Origin: Erythroxylum novogranatense
Taxonomy: Eukaryota > Streptophyta > Magnoliopsida > Malpighiales > Erythroxylaceae
Direction: 5' to 3'
Assembly: GCA_029891385.1 (NCBI GenBank)
Contig: CM057224.1
Coordinates: forward strand, 7,440,001 to 7,504,000
Length of the DNA: 64,000 bases
In this document: positions 22,084 through 33,928 of the stretch, piece after piece
How positions within the stretch are numbered: the stretch's first letter is position 1
Layout: every line of letters starts with the position of its first letter
Program-made: the position numbers and the translations under genes
Notes under the pieces: generated by a model
Told to the model about the DNA's origin: nothing
The model's input: the letters and a program-made list of their open reading frames with translations, nothing else
Databases searched by the model: none

Positions 22084-25000
22084 TGTTAGACCCCGATCCC
22101 TTTTTCCCTATTAAATAGGTTTGCAATTTAAATTTGCCTTTTGGTTAGTATGAAATTAGGGTTTTATTAGATTTCCTATTGGTTAGAATAATTTGGGATT
22201 TTAGTGCAATAATTATTAATTTAAGGAATTTAGTGAAATTAAAATTTTAATTTTGGTGTTAGATTGTAAAAGAATAAGAAAATGGTAAGTGAGGCCATAA
22301 AATAGTGTTAGGATAAATTAGAAAGTGTTTATAAGGTTTTAAGGCTTTAAGTTACTTAAAATGGGCTTTTAGGCCTTTAGCATGTCTTTTAAATGATGGG
22401 GAAGCTAATAAGTGGGCTAGGGTTTTTAAAGGAGAAGTAAATGAAAAAGAAGGGAAGCAAGTGGGCTTTTAAGTGGGAGCCCACGAAATTATTAGATGGA
22501 AGGAGGGAAAGATGAAATTTTGGGAAAGTTTAAGTTAGAAGGAGGGAAAATTGGAATTGGACTTTTGGGCTTTTAAGAGGGAGCTCACACAAATTTAAGT
22601 TGGAAGGAGGGAAAATGAAATTTGGGAAAGGTTATAAGGAGGGAAAAGACTTGGGCTTGAAAACTTGGGCTAGGGTTTAAGTTAAAGAGTTAGGGTTAGG
22701 TTAAATTAAGAAGGATTAGGAAGTGTCTTAAGGAAAAGAAGAGGCAAACGAAAATTGAAAGGGAGGGAGTGAAGTGAGGTTTTTGGTTTAGGGAACAAGT
22801 GAGAAAGAAGTAAAAATTAGGTCATTTCTTGGTTGGCCATCCGAAAGTCACAAGAGAGGAGGAGATTTTGAAGGTTTCGAAACTTCAAAGAAGAAGGAGG
22901 AAGGGAGAGTTTCGGCCATCAAGAGGAAGAAGAAGAAGAAGGTTGGTTCATGTGTTTTATGTAAGAAGAAAGGAAGAGAAAGAGGTTCTCCATCTTTTGT
23001 TGGGACCCGATCCGGGAACCGGATCCCAACCGAACCAACTTAACACTTTCACTCTATGCTTTGATACCATAAATGTTGGATCCCACTTTCGAGACCCAAC
23101 TACAAAATACATAAGCAGAACGGAAACGAAGTAAACGAAAGGGAAGCGGATATTTCGGATCGACAACAAAATGCGGAAGCGAACAACTCCGAAAGTAGCG
23201 AAGCGGAAGCAAATACTAATCGAATCAAACGAACAGATTCAATCGAATATAGCGAAGCGAAATAATCGAATCTGAATCCTGGCGAACGAATAAGCGAAAG
23301 CGGGATCGAATCGAATGCAAATCGAATACGGATAGAAAACAAAGTAAGCAAACAAATCAATGTAAACTGAAATACTTTCCGACATCCGTGCATAAGCAAA
23401 GAACAGGAAACAGAATCGCGTTGGGAATTCTAAGACGTTCCAAAATCTGATATAATTTTTTTTTCCTCTAAACTCCCAAAATTCATAACTTTTAATCCCG
23501 AACTCCGATTTTGACAAACTTAGTCTCTATAGAAAGCTTAAAGAAAGCTCTAAATCTTCCAAGAAGAACATAAAACTCAATTCAACTCCTACGGGAGCCC
23601 ATTTTCCGGTCAAAGATACTATCCTCTATACAAACTTGTCAAAAAATCATAACTTAATATTCCAAGATCGAAAAATTTCATACTTTATATCGAATTAAAG
23701 ATCAAATCAAATGCTTCCATTTTCATGAAGAACATCAAAGCTCAATTAACCTCTAACTAGGTTAATTTCTCAGTCAAAGTTCCAACCAATATAAAAGTCA
23801 AACCCGATCAAACATAAACTTTGACCGATCATAACTTTCACTCCCGATATCGAAAAATTACAAACTTTATGTCCACAAGAATCTCTTAACATAACCTACA
23901 AGTTTCCAGAAGACCATTTTATCAAATTTTGCCTCAAACAAAAGTCAACCTTCAAAGTCAAACATTCTCTCTCCAAAAGTCAAACTTTCAAAATCCTTCA
24001 AATTTTCACACTTTTTCTTTCTCATTCTTGCTATTTAGCTTCATTTCAATCAACTCATCCACTTGATCATAGTCAAATTGTCACTCAAGGTTCGGGGTCC
24101 AACATCTTTAGCATCAAAAAGAAGAGATTTCGTGGGTGTTGAGAAGGTAAGAGATTTCGAAAATTCTTGGTTTTATGTTAGGGATTTTACCTTTCTTGAT
24201 TTATATTGGTGATTAGAAGAGTGATTAGAAGGAGATGTTGTTGGAGGAGAAAGAAAAAAAAATAAGATTTGTGTTAGGCTAGGGTTTCGAAATTTAAGAA
24301 TTTATTTGGTAGGATTTTGTTTTCATGCTTTAAATGGAAGATTGGGAGAGGTTTTAGAGAAAGAATGAGAAAGGAAGGAGTTTCCTATCATTAGAAGATA
24401 ATAGGGTGATTGCCGTGAGTGTCTAGAGGAAGAGGATTTCAAAATTTAATGGTTTTGTTGTTAGCTTGATGAATAATGGTGGTTTGAAAGGTATTGGTGA
24501 AGGAAAAGAAAAGAAGAAGAAGTATAGTGGCTTAGTAAAAAATCAGCATGGGTGTATGGTCTAGGGCTAAGAATTTTCGAAAATAATGGAGTAAATTGAT
24601 AGGGGTTATGGTTAGTATAGCTTAGGAAAGGTTTAGGAATGGTTAGGTTAGATTAAAGTCAAGTTTATATAGTCTTGGAAAATTCCAGCATAGGTGTTTT
24701 TTGTTAATTAGTATTGTTATGCTTTGTCTAGGTCATTTAAAGGCGCTTGGAGATTGAGGAGGTCGAGAAAATCAATTGGGTCAAGATATCCAAGTTAGAA
24801 TCAAAGAAGTCAAGGTGGGTAACTTTTAATACTTGAGTAATAAGCTACCTAAATATCTCTTAAATGTTTTCTATGATTTTCAAAGTTTGAATGAAGTGGT
24901 GTTTGTGATAGTTTAGAAATGGATTGTGTGCCTTGTTATGTAACTAAATTGTGTAACTAATTGTAAATTGTTTGTCAAGATTGTATGATTAATGACCATG

Positions 25001-26920
25001 TGTGGCGAATCTTTGTGAATAGTGTAAAGTATGGAAGAAGTATGGAAAATGTTTGGAAAACTGATAGAAAGCGAAAAAGATTTGAGTATGTGAGTTTGGA
25101 TAAATGCCTAATGTGAATTGCATGATTAATTGGGTTTGTAGTGATCCTCTCTGTTAGCAAGTGCGCACTTGTCTGTTAAAGCCTTCTCCCGGCTGCCCGC
25201 TAGTGGCATAAGAGCTCCGATTTCGGACTCCCCTTTGTTCACGGCTACACATGGTCGCTTGTCGAAAATGTGTAGTACGTCCTGTTAGGATCACTCAAAC
25301 CGTTTGTTATGTGATTATGTCTTTGTTGTATGATATTTGTTGTTTTACGTAAATGTTTCATTTATTAGAAAATGAGATTCCTTTGACTTGAAAAATTTAA
25401 TCGTTGATGAATGTTTTAGCTTGTGCTTGGATATTAAGCTGTTACCCACGGAGCCGTCGTGCTCACCCCCTTTCCTCCCTCCACGTGTCTTGGCGAGAAA
25501 CGGGTCATCGCATCGGGAGTGAAGCATTACTCCGATGCTTTTTGCTTTTGGAAATTATAACTTTGAAACAAAGCTTTGGTTAGCATTTTGGCTAATGAAT
25601 GTAGTTGTAAAATTTCTTTTGAGCTTTTGTTGTATTCGGGCCAAAATGCCCTTTAAAGCTTTGTAACAATTATGTTTTCATGTAATTATTAAGGCTTTGG
25701 CGTTTCAAATGTAATGTGTATTGTATAAGTTTCCATATATATGGATGTATGGTTGTATGTTTGATAATGTTAAAAGCAAACATGATGAGTTGGAAGTGAG
25801 GTAATGTTTAAGAGTTAGGTTGAAATGTTTGGGATGCCTTCATTGTGATGTTGCTTTTGAGATTGGTATTGAGATATTTGTAGTTGGATGTTGTGAGAAA
25901 TTGAAATGATAAAATGCTAGATACCTAAGAGTGTGTTGTTGCCATTTGGAGATTGATGTGGTATGGTTGTTGGATATGTATGAAAATTTGGAAGATAGAA
26001 GTGATTTTGTGTAGGTATGGAGTTTGGTTGGAAATTGAAGAGTTGGCTAGTGCGTTTTTAGGGAAGGTGCTGTCCTTTTTTTTAAAAAAAAATGACAGCC
26101 ACCTTGTTTTAGCTTTTAGAGCACGTTAGAGTGATAATTTGAATAAGGGGTTTTTCTTAAGGGTTGTAGAGCTTGTCAAGATCTTTAAAATGGTATAAAA
26201 TGGGTTAATTTTCGACTTCAAATGAAAAAGTTATGAACTTTTAAAATTCCTATTTACTATTCATTTGGTAAGGGTTACTATTCATATGGTCATTTTTACT
26301 ATTCATATGGTATTTAGCTAAGCAACAACTATAATCAAGTTTCTACTTTTTTTTTAATGATTGAAATGACTTTTGTTTTCTTCATGAAATAAACAATAAC
26401 TCTTTGCAATTCGAACTTGGGGGTAAAAGGTTATAAAAATGTAAAATAAATTGTTTTTAAAACAAATATAATATCTTTTCTTATTTTCCTTTATTCTTAT
26501 CCATTTGACCTCCGATTTGCATGAAATTTGAAGCATGGATTAACTAGTAATATTTTCTATTTCTTTTTGGTAAAATGAGAGTGTCGGGTCACCGTTGGTC
26601 TTTATGGCCAATGTGTGTCGGTTTTGTGCGAAATTGCGTTTTTGGTGAGATATAAAGATCCGAATGAGGCGTTTTCTGTTTTTAATTGACCTAGAGGCAT
26701 GGGATTTTGGATTAGCTTAGGCATAGGAGTAATTATGGGCCCTAAGCGGATCAAATTTCTTGGAGGATAATTAGGGTAAATTTATCCGGTTCATTCGGAT
26801 GACATGCACTTAAGTTCCATTCGAGGTTTCCTCGGTGGTGAGAATCCTTCCTCGTGGGATCTGGCGTCCGGATGTCACGTGGGACGTCGAACACGTGTCG
26901 CACTGTGGAGGGTTCCAACA
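22084..26920 (+). mobile_element. 5' LTR of the gypsy element, with a nested insertion
   Basis: It begins TGTTAGACCCCGATCC and ends GGGTTCCAACA directly before the primer-binding site. Without the nested remnant and its duplicated TCTTT (22998-24109) it is 3,725 bp. Splice-like sites occur at GAGAAGGTAAGAG (about 24141), TCTAGGTCATTT (about 24729) and CAAGGTGGGTAAC (about 24813), in the same order as in the solo LTR at 11059. The open frame at 22829-23134 is LTR sequence running into the insertion and is not a gene. Confidence 0.92.
22998..24104 (-). mobile_element. Nested LTR remnant: one LTR plus PBS and a short stub, TSD TCTTT
   Basis: TCTTT flanks both sides (22993-22997 and 24105-24109), and the 3' LTR of the host element has the empty site. 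On the minus strand an LTR runs 24104-23074 (TGTTGGACCCC to GGATCCAACA). It is followed by a primer-binding site TGGTATCAAAGCA (23069-23057) and about 60 bp that end in GGTCCCAACA, another LTR-like terminus. The element therefore integrated normally and then lost nearly all of its interior and most of the second LTR. It belongs to the same family as 1-4436. Confidence 0.85.
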
Positions 26921-26936
26921 CTTATGGTATCGAGCT
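26921..26936 (+). other. Primer-binding site (initiator tRNA-Met type)
   Basis: Directly after the 5' LTR the sequence reads CTTATGGTATCGAGC. The usual plant gypsy/copia PBS is TGGTATCAGAGC, so one A appears to be missing here. Confidence 0.75.
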
Positions 26937-27142
26937 TTCGGTTTAGATTGGGTAGAAGGAGAACTTTAAGGTTTTCATGATTTTATTAAACTTACATGAT
27001 TTGTGTTCTTTTGCATCGTTTTAATTGATTTTACATGCCTATATGGTGATTTGAATAATTGATGATTTTAGATGATTATAACTTGGCGTTGCGATACTTT
27101 TGAATTAAAGTTTTTCATTGGTTTTCTTTTGAAGGAGTAAAT

Positions 27143-28385
27143 ATGCCACCTCGGCGTAGATCTCGAGGAACTTCGGTCTCGCTCTAGCTCTCGCCGAGGA
27201 GCAGATGAGTCTCATGTCCCACAAGATGTAGGGACACACTCGCCTCTGCTGAGGCAGGCCTAGTGTGCAACACGAGGAGCAACCTCCTCCTCCTCCTCCT
27301 GCTATGACTGCGATGGATCCACAGTTTTTCCAAGCTTTTGCCCAGGCTTTCACCTTAGCCATGGGACAGGGATCTCAGGCTGCAGTGCCAGCTCCAGTGA
27401 TTAGGGGCGGGCAGTATGATAAGTTACGGAAGTTTGGTGCGGTGGACTTTCATGGTACCACCAATCCTGAGGAAGCTGAGGCTTGGATGAAAAGAACAGA
27501 GAGGGTCCTGGTGCAGATGAAATGCACAGATGAGGAGAAGCTTGAGTATGCAGTGAGTCTATTGCAAGGGAATGCTCTTCACTGGTGGGAGTCGATGCCA
27601 CAGAGTCAGGCTGTACCTCCTGTGTTATCATGGAGGGATTTTGGAGAATTATTAGGAAAAGTATTTCTCCGGGTTTATATGCAAGAAAAGGCGGAGAGTT
27701 TATGAATTTGGCTCGAGAGGGAGTGTCTGTTAGTGAATATGAGTGAGATTCACCCAACTGTCTCGGTATGCAGCCTACATGGTGGCTAATGAAGAAGACA
27801 AGTGCAGAAAGTTTGAGGGAGGCCTCCATCTGGGAATCAGGAAGAAGGTAGTGATTCATAATTTCACTGATTATCGTTGGTGGTGGATGCGGCACTCAGT
27901 GTAAAAGCTGGAGAACATCGAGAGTGAGGAGGTGGCGAGGAAAAGAAAAAGGCGGAGAGTTTCCTAGGAGAGGGGTAGTGTTGAGGACTTCGAGGGTGAG
28001 AAGAGTTTCCGGGTGCAGAGTCAGGGAGGCAGTAGTGCCCTCAAGTGAGCAGACAACCAGAGCGAGTCGGTCAGGCCTCCTCGGTGGGAGAAAGCAAAGA
28101 GGCGAGAGAAGCAGGAACCCGACCCCTCTATGTGAGCATTGTGGGAATCCACATCGGGGTGAATGTCGCAAGTTGACAGGTGCCTGCTTCAAGTGTGGAG
28201 AGAAGGGACACATGATTAGCAACTATCCTTTGTGGGCCCGTGGGGCAGGATCACAATCACAGGTTCAGAGGAGAGTGGAGATAGTGGGGACCAGACCGAC
28301 CACAGGTGGGCGGTTACAGGTGGTGAAGAAGCCCATTCCTCCGGGGAGGCCAGGAGGGCAAGCTGAGCTCGAGTATTTGCTATGA
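27143..28385 (+). pseudogene. Gypsy gag (capsid/nucleocapsid), frameshifted
   Basis: The start is likely ATG 27143 (MPPRRRSRG), which stops after 14 codons. The main frame resumes at 27265 and reads MDPQFFQAFAQAFTLAM, then FHGTTNPEEAEAWMKRTERV and WESM, typical of the retrotransposon gag domain. It is interrupted near 27705; 27705-27900 continues in another frame (MNLAREGVSVSEYE, then RYAAYMVANEEDKCRKFEGG). A single zinc knuckle, CFKCGEKGHMISNYP, lies at 28185-28229. Its last ligand cysteine is a tyrosine (TAT at 28224-28226; TGT expected), which should abolish zinc binding. Several frameshifts make gag non-functional. Confidence 0.88.
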
Positions 28386-28416
28386 CTCGAGAGGAGGCTG
28401 CGATCATGCCGGAGGT

Positions 28417-29829
28417 TATTCTTGGTATGGCTCGACTTTTCATTCTGATGTTTATGTTCTTTTTGATACTGGTTCCACCCATTCTTTTGTCTCTGCGAGT
28501 ATGCTATTGCCCGATGTCGATCCGGTTCTTTTGGATGAGTTTCATTTGTTAGTACTCGTTAGGGAGGTACATTATCATGGCCGGATCTTTCGGGATTGTG
28601 AACTTGTGATTGATGGATCTAGTTTGGTAGTGGATCTGCTACCTTTAGATCTGAAGGGGTTAGATGTGATCATTGGAATGGACGTGATGGAGAAGTATAA
28701 GGCGAAGCTGGATTGTGGTAAAAAGGAAGTGGAATTTGATCTGGGTGAGGGTCAGAAAGTAGTTTTTAGAGGAGACAGAAAATTGACACCGCCACGGCTT
28801 GTTTCAGCTTTGTTATCTGATAAACTGATGGGAAGAGGTTGTGAAGCCTTCTTGGCGTGTGTCCTGGATATCAGGGTGACGGAGAGTAAGGTGGAGCATA
28901 TTCCCATTGTGAGGGAATTTCCTGATGTGTTTCCTGAGGAGTTGCCCGGTTTGCCACCGAAGAGGGAGATTGAGTTTGCTATTGATTTGGCTCCCGGGAC
29001 AGCTCCTATTTCGATTCCACCTTACAGGATGGCTCCAGCTGAGCTGAAGGAGCTAAAAGAGCAGTTGGAGGATTTGTTAGAGAAGGGATTCATTAGGCCG
29101 AGTTTCTCACCCTGGGGAGCGCCGGTCTTGTTTGTTAGAAAGAAAGATGGATCCTGGAGAATGTGCATTGACTACAGGAGACTAAATAAGATGACAGTGA
29201 AAAACAAGTATCCATTGCCCCGGATAGATGACTTGTTTGATCAGCTGCAAGGAGCAACGGTCTTCTCCAAGATTGATCTCAGGTCTGGCTATCATCAACT
29301 CAGGATTAAGGAGTCTGATGTGAGCAAGACAGCCTTCAGGATACGGTATGGTCATTATGAATTTCTGGTTATGCCTTTCGGACTGACCAATGCTCCTGCT
29401 GCTTTTATGGATCTAATGAACAGGGTCTTTAAGGAGTTTCTGGATCAGTTTGTTATCGTGTTTATCGATGACATTCTGGTGTATTCCAGGAGTAAGGGAG
29501 ATCATGAGGAGCACTTGAGCATTGTATTGCAGAGACTGAGGGAGAGAGAATTGTATGCCAAATTCATAAAATGTGAATATTGGCTGCGTGAGGTAGTCTT
29601 TCTTGGTCACATTGTTTCTGAGAATGGGGTGCATGTAGACTCAAAGAAAGTTGAAGTTGTAGTGAACTGGCACGCTCCGACGACAGTGAAAGAGGTGAGG
29701 AGCTTTCTGAGTTTAGCTGGTTACTATAGGAGATTTGTGGAGGGATTTTCCGTAATTTCTGCTCCTTTGACTAAGTTGTTAAGGAAAAATCAGAAATTTG
29801 TCTGGAGTGATGAATGCGGAGAAGTTTGA
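28417..29829 (+). pseudogene. Gypsy pol part 1: aspartic protease and reverse transcriptase
   Basis: The frame is open upstream of the ATG at 28501. It begins near [20 protein letters not shown] (28426 onward), the protease active site (DTG at 28465-28473). After a linker ([16 protein letters not shown]) comes the [73 protein letters not shown], and the catalytic FIDDILVYS at 29461-29487 with both aspartates present. It ends in [13 protein letters not shown] and a premature TGA at 29827 caused by a small frameshift; the next domain continues in another frame. The frame is about 470 codons, full length for PR-RT. This is the best preserved part of the element. Confidence 0.93.
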
Positions 29830-31811
29830 GGAGTGAAGCCGATTGACTAGTGCTTCAGTTTTAGCTTTGCCCACAGGAGATGGGAGTTTTTCTGTGTACA
29901 GTGATGCTTCCAGAAAGGGGTTAGGATGTGTGCTTATGCAAGAAAATAAGATGATAGCATATGCCTTTTGGCCTTATGAGGTAAATTATCCGACCCATGA
30001 TCTGGAGTTAGCAGTAGTGATCTTTGCTTTGAAAATCTGGAGACATTATTTGTATGGGATTCAGACGAGGATCTTCACAGATCACAAGAGTCTCAAATAT
30101 CTGATGAGCCAGAAGGAGCTGAATTTGAGATAGAGGCGATGGATTCGCTTTCGAGGACTATGACACATTGATCGAGTATCATCCGAGTAAGGCAAATGTA
30201 ATTGCAGATGCCTTGGTGAAGTCTTCCATAGCATATGTTCGCAACGATATATCTGCCGCTATTGGAAGAGATGGCTAAGCTCAGGATCAGTTTGACACAG
30301 GAAGAGTCTGAGTGCATGATTGCTGCTTTCAGGGTAAGACCGATCCTCAGACAGAAAGTGAAAGAGTTGTAGATTCAGGATCCCGAGTTGAGTAAACTGC
30401 GGGAAGAGGTGCAGAGAGGTAAAGAGTCTGATATGGTAATGAGTGATGATGGACTCCTGACAGTCAAAAATAGGCTGTGCATTCTAGATGTCAAGGAGGT
30501 AAAGGATGAGATTCTAGATGAGGCGCACAATGCACCTTATGTGATGCACCCAGGCAGTACCAGGATGTATAGGGATCTCAGAAAACATTTTTGGTAGAGA
30601 GGTATGAAGAAAGATGTAGCCGAGTATGTGAGTAAGTGTCTGGTGTGCCAGCAAGTTAAGGCTGAATATCAGGCACCTTCAGGCCAGTTGAGGCCATTAT
30701 CCATTCCTGAGTGGAAATGACAAAGAGTCACTATGGATTTTTTAATGGGATTGCCTAGGACCAGTAAGAGGCATGATGCCATATGGGTGATTGTGGATAG
30801 ATTGACAAAATCAGCCCATTTTCTGGCAATCAGACAGACAGATCCTCTGCATGTGCTAGCTAAGAAGTATATTGATGAGGTAGTAAGATTACATGGGATC
30901 CCGGATTCGATTGTATCTGATCGGGACCCTCGCTTTACTTCGAGATTTTGGGGCAGTTTGCAGGAGGCTATGGGCACTAAGTTGAGTTTTAGCACTGCAT
31001 TCCATCCTCAGACCGATGGTCAGTCTGAGAGGACCATTCGGACTCTAGAGGGAATGCTTAGAGCTTGTGTAATGGATTTTAGAGGAGCATGGGATGAACA
31101 CTTGCCTTTGATCGAATTTGCATATAATAATTCGTATCATTCAAGCATTCAGATGGCTCCTTATGAGGCTCTTTATGGGAGGAGATGTAGGACTACAGTG
31201 TGTTGGGATGAAGAGGGAGACAGGAGACTTTTGGGTCGAGTTGATCTGAGATGACCGTTGATAAGGTCAATTTGATTAAGCACAGTGAAAGCGGCTCTCA
31301 GACGAGGATGAAGAGCTATGAGGATGCTCATAGGAAAGAGATGGAGTATGAGGTCGGTGATAAGGTGTTCCTTAAGACTTCTCCGTGGAAAGGGATTATG
31401 AGATTCGACAAGAAGGGTAAGTCGAGTCCAGGTATGTGGGACCGTATGAGATTACGGAGAGGATTGGTCCGTTGGCTTCTGAGTTAGCCTTGCCTCGAGT
31501 TATCTCGGATCATGATGTTTTCATGTTTCTATCTTTGAGGAGATATCGATCAGATCCTCCCATGTCATTCAAGCTGATGAAGTTCAATTGAGTGAGGATT
31601 TGAGTTATGAAGAGCTTCTAGTTCAGATTTTGGATACAAAAGAAAAGGTTCTCAGAAATAAGACAGTGCATTTAGTAAAAGTGTTATGGAGGAACCATTC
31701 GGTGGAAGAGGCCACATGGGAGCCAGTGGAAGCTATGAAGGAGAAGTATCCTCAGCTTTTCATTGATTCGGGTAAGAATTTCGAGGACAAAATTCTTTTA
31801 AGGGGGGAAAA
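29830..31811 (+). pseudogene. Gypsy pol part 2: RNase H, integrase, chromodomain
   Basis: RNase H is at 29843-30133 ([18 protein letters not shown] with the first catalytic Asp, then [12 protein letters not shown]) and ends at a TAG where CAG is expected. The integrase zinc-binding part is at 30388-30660 (HPGSTRMYRDLRKHFW, then CLVCQQVKAE) with a TAG at 30595-30597 in place of a tryptophan codon. A TGA at 30718-30720 replaces another tryptophan. The integrase core is at 30733-31254, with D in MDFLMGLP, D in VSDRDPRFTSRFWG and E in HPQTDGQSERTIRTLEGML. After a frameshifted stretch, a chromodomain reads VLRNKTVHLVKVLWRNHSV and EEATWEPVEAMKEKYPQLF (31630-31760). It is broken by at least three stops and several frameshifts. 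Confidence 0.9.
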
Positions 31812-31812
31812 A
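31797..31812 (+). other. Polypurine tract before the gypsy 3' LTR
   Basis: AAGGGGGGAAAAA lies directly before TGTTAGACCCC at 31813, as expected for the primer of plus-strand synthesis. Confidence 0.85.
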
Positions 31813-33896
31813 TGTTAGACCCCGATCCCTTTTTTCCTATTAAATAGGTTTGCAATTTAAATTTGCCTTTTGGTTAGTATGAAATTAGGGTTTTATTAGA
31901 TTTCCTATTGGTTAGAATAATTTGGGATTTTAGTGCAATAATTATTAATTTAAGGAATTTAGTGAAATTAGAATTTTAATTTTGGTATTAGATTGTAAAA
32001 GAATAAGAAAATGGTAAGTGAGGCCATAAAATAGTGTTAGGATAAATTAGAAAGTGTTTATAAGGTTTTAAGGCTTTAAGTTACTTAAAATGGGCTTTTA
32101 GGCCTTTAGCATGTCTTTTAAATGATGGGGAAGCTAATAAGTGGGCTAGGGTTTTTAAAGGAGAAGTAAATGAAAAAGAAGGGAAGCAACTGGGCTTTTA
32201 AGTGGAAGCCCACGAAATTATTAGATGGAAGGAGGGAAAGATGAAATTTTGGGAAAGTTTAAGTTAGAAGGAGGGAAAATTGGAATTGGACTTTTGGGCT
32301 TTTAAGAGGGAGCTCACACAAATTTAAGTTGGAAGGAGGGAAAATAAAATTTGGGAAAGGTTATAAGGAAGGAAAAGACTTGGGCTTGAAAACTTGGGCT
32401 AGGGTTTAAGTTAAAGAGTTAGGGTTAGGTTAAATTAAGAAGGATTAGGAAGTGTCTTAAGGAAAAGAAGAGGCAAACGAAAATCGAAAGGGAGGGAGTG
32501 AAGTGAGGTCGTTTTGGCTTAGGGAATAAGTGAGAAAGAAGTAAAAATTAGGTCATTTCTTGGTTGGCCATCCGAAAGTCACAAGAGAGGAGGAGATTTT
32601 GAAGGTTTCGAAACTTCAAAGAAGAAGGAGGAAGGGAGAGTTTCGGCCATCAAGAGGAAGAAGAAGAAGAAGGTTGGTTCATGTGTTTTATGTAAGAAGA
32701 AAGGAAGAGAAAGAGGTTCTCCATCTTTAGCATCAAAAGAAGAGATTTAAGTGGGTGTTGAGAAGGTAAGAGATTTCGAAAATTCTTGGTTTTATGTTAG
32801 GGATTTTACCTTTCTTGATTTATGTTGGTGATTAGAAGAGTGATTAGAAGGAGATGTTGTTGGAGGAGAAACAAAAAAAAAATCAGATTTGTGTTAGGCT
32901 AGGGTTTCGAAATTTAAGAATTTATTTGGTAGGATTTTGTTTTCATGCTTTAAATGGAAGATTGGGAGAGGTTTTAGAGAAAGAATGAGAAAGGAAGGAG
33001 TTTCCTATCATTAGAAGATAATAGGGTGATTGCCGTGAGTGTCTAGAGGAAGAGGATTTCAAAATTTAATGGTTTTGTTGTTAGCTTGATGAATAATGGT
33101 GGTTTGAAAGGTATTGGTGAAGGAAAAGAAAAGAAGAAGAAGTATAGTGGCTTAGTAAAAAATCAGCATGGGTGTATGGTCCTAGGGCTAAGAATTTTGA
33201 AAATAATGGAGTAAATTGATAGGGGTTATGGTTAGTATAGCTTAGGAAAGGTTTAGGAATGGTTAGGTTAGATTAAAGTCAAGTTTATATAGTCTTGGAA
33301 AATTCCAGCATAGGTGTTTTTTTGTTAATTAGTATTGTTATGCTTTGTCTAGGTCATTTAAGGCGCTTGGAGATTGAGGAGGGTCGAGAAAATCAATTGG
33401 GTCAAGATATCCAAGTTCCGAATCAAAGAAGTCAAGGTGGGTAACTTTTTAATACTTGAGTAATAAGCTACCTAAATATCTCTTAAATGTTTTTCTATGA
33501 TTTTCAAAGTTTGAATGAAGTGGTGTTTGTGATAGTTTAGAAATGGATTGTGTGCCTTGTTATGTAACTAAATTGTGTAACTAATTGTAAATTGTTTGTC
33601 AAGATTGTATGATTAATGACCATGTGTGGCGAATCTTTGTGAATAGTGTAAAGTATGGAAGAAGTATGGAAAATGTTTGGAAAATTGATAGAAAGCGAAA
33701 AAGATTTGAGTATGTGAGTTTGGATAAATGCCTAATGTGAATTGCATGATTAATTGGGTTTGTAGTGATCCCCTCTGTTAGCAAGTGCGCACTTGTCTAT
33801 TAAAGCCTTCTCCCGGCTGCCCGCTAGTGGCATAGGAGCTCCGATTTCGGACTCCCCTCCGTTCACGGCTACACATGGTCGCTTGTCGAAAATGTG
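31813..33896 (+). mobile_element. Truncated 3' LTR of the gypsy element
   Basis: It is collinear with the 5' LTR from TGTTAGACCCC up to about 33896 (GTCGAAAATGTG) and shows the uninterrupted site (CATCTTTAGCATC at about 32722) where the 5' LTR carries the nested remnant. About 1.6 kb of its 3' end is missing. At 33897-33920 there follows a second copy of 33816-33839 (25 bp with the preceding base), then WAT1 exon sequence. Confidence 0.92.
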
Positions 33897-33928
33897 GCTG
33901 CCCGCTAGTGGCATAGGAGCCTTGAGCC

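Larger units (their letters stand above)
22084..33896 (+). mobile_element. Ty3/gypsy chromovirus, recent but disabled, 3' LTR truncated
   Basis: Plus-strand order: 5' LTR (22084-26920), primer-binding site, gag, protease, reverse transcriptase, RNase H, integrase with chromodomain, polypurine tract, 3' LTR (31813-33896). The first 900 bp of the two LTRs differ at only a handful of positions by eye, implying a young insertion. All open frames are nevertheless broken by stops and frameshifts. The left flank reads GACGG at 22079-22083. A matching right TSD cannot be found because the 3' LTR is cut and joined to WAT1 sequence. Confidence 0.9.

Noticed and set aside
22829..23134. 101-codon frame, Arg/Glu-rich
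   Set aside because: It is the AG-rich LTR leader running into the nested LTR insertion. The partner LTR shows the same leader without the second half.
27401..27895. 164-codon minus-strand open frame opposite gypsy gag
   Set aside because: It lies antisense to recognisable gag coding sequence and has no familiar domain; a shadow of the real frame.
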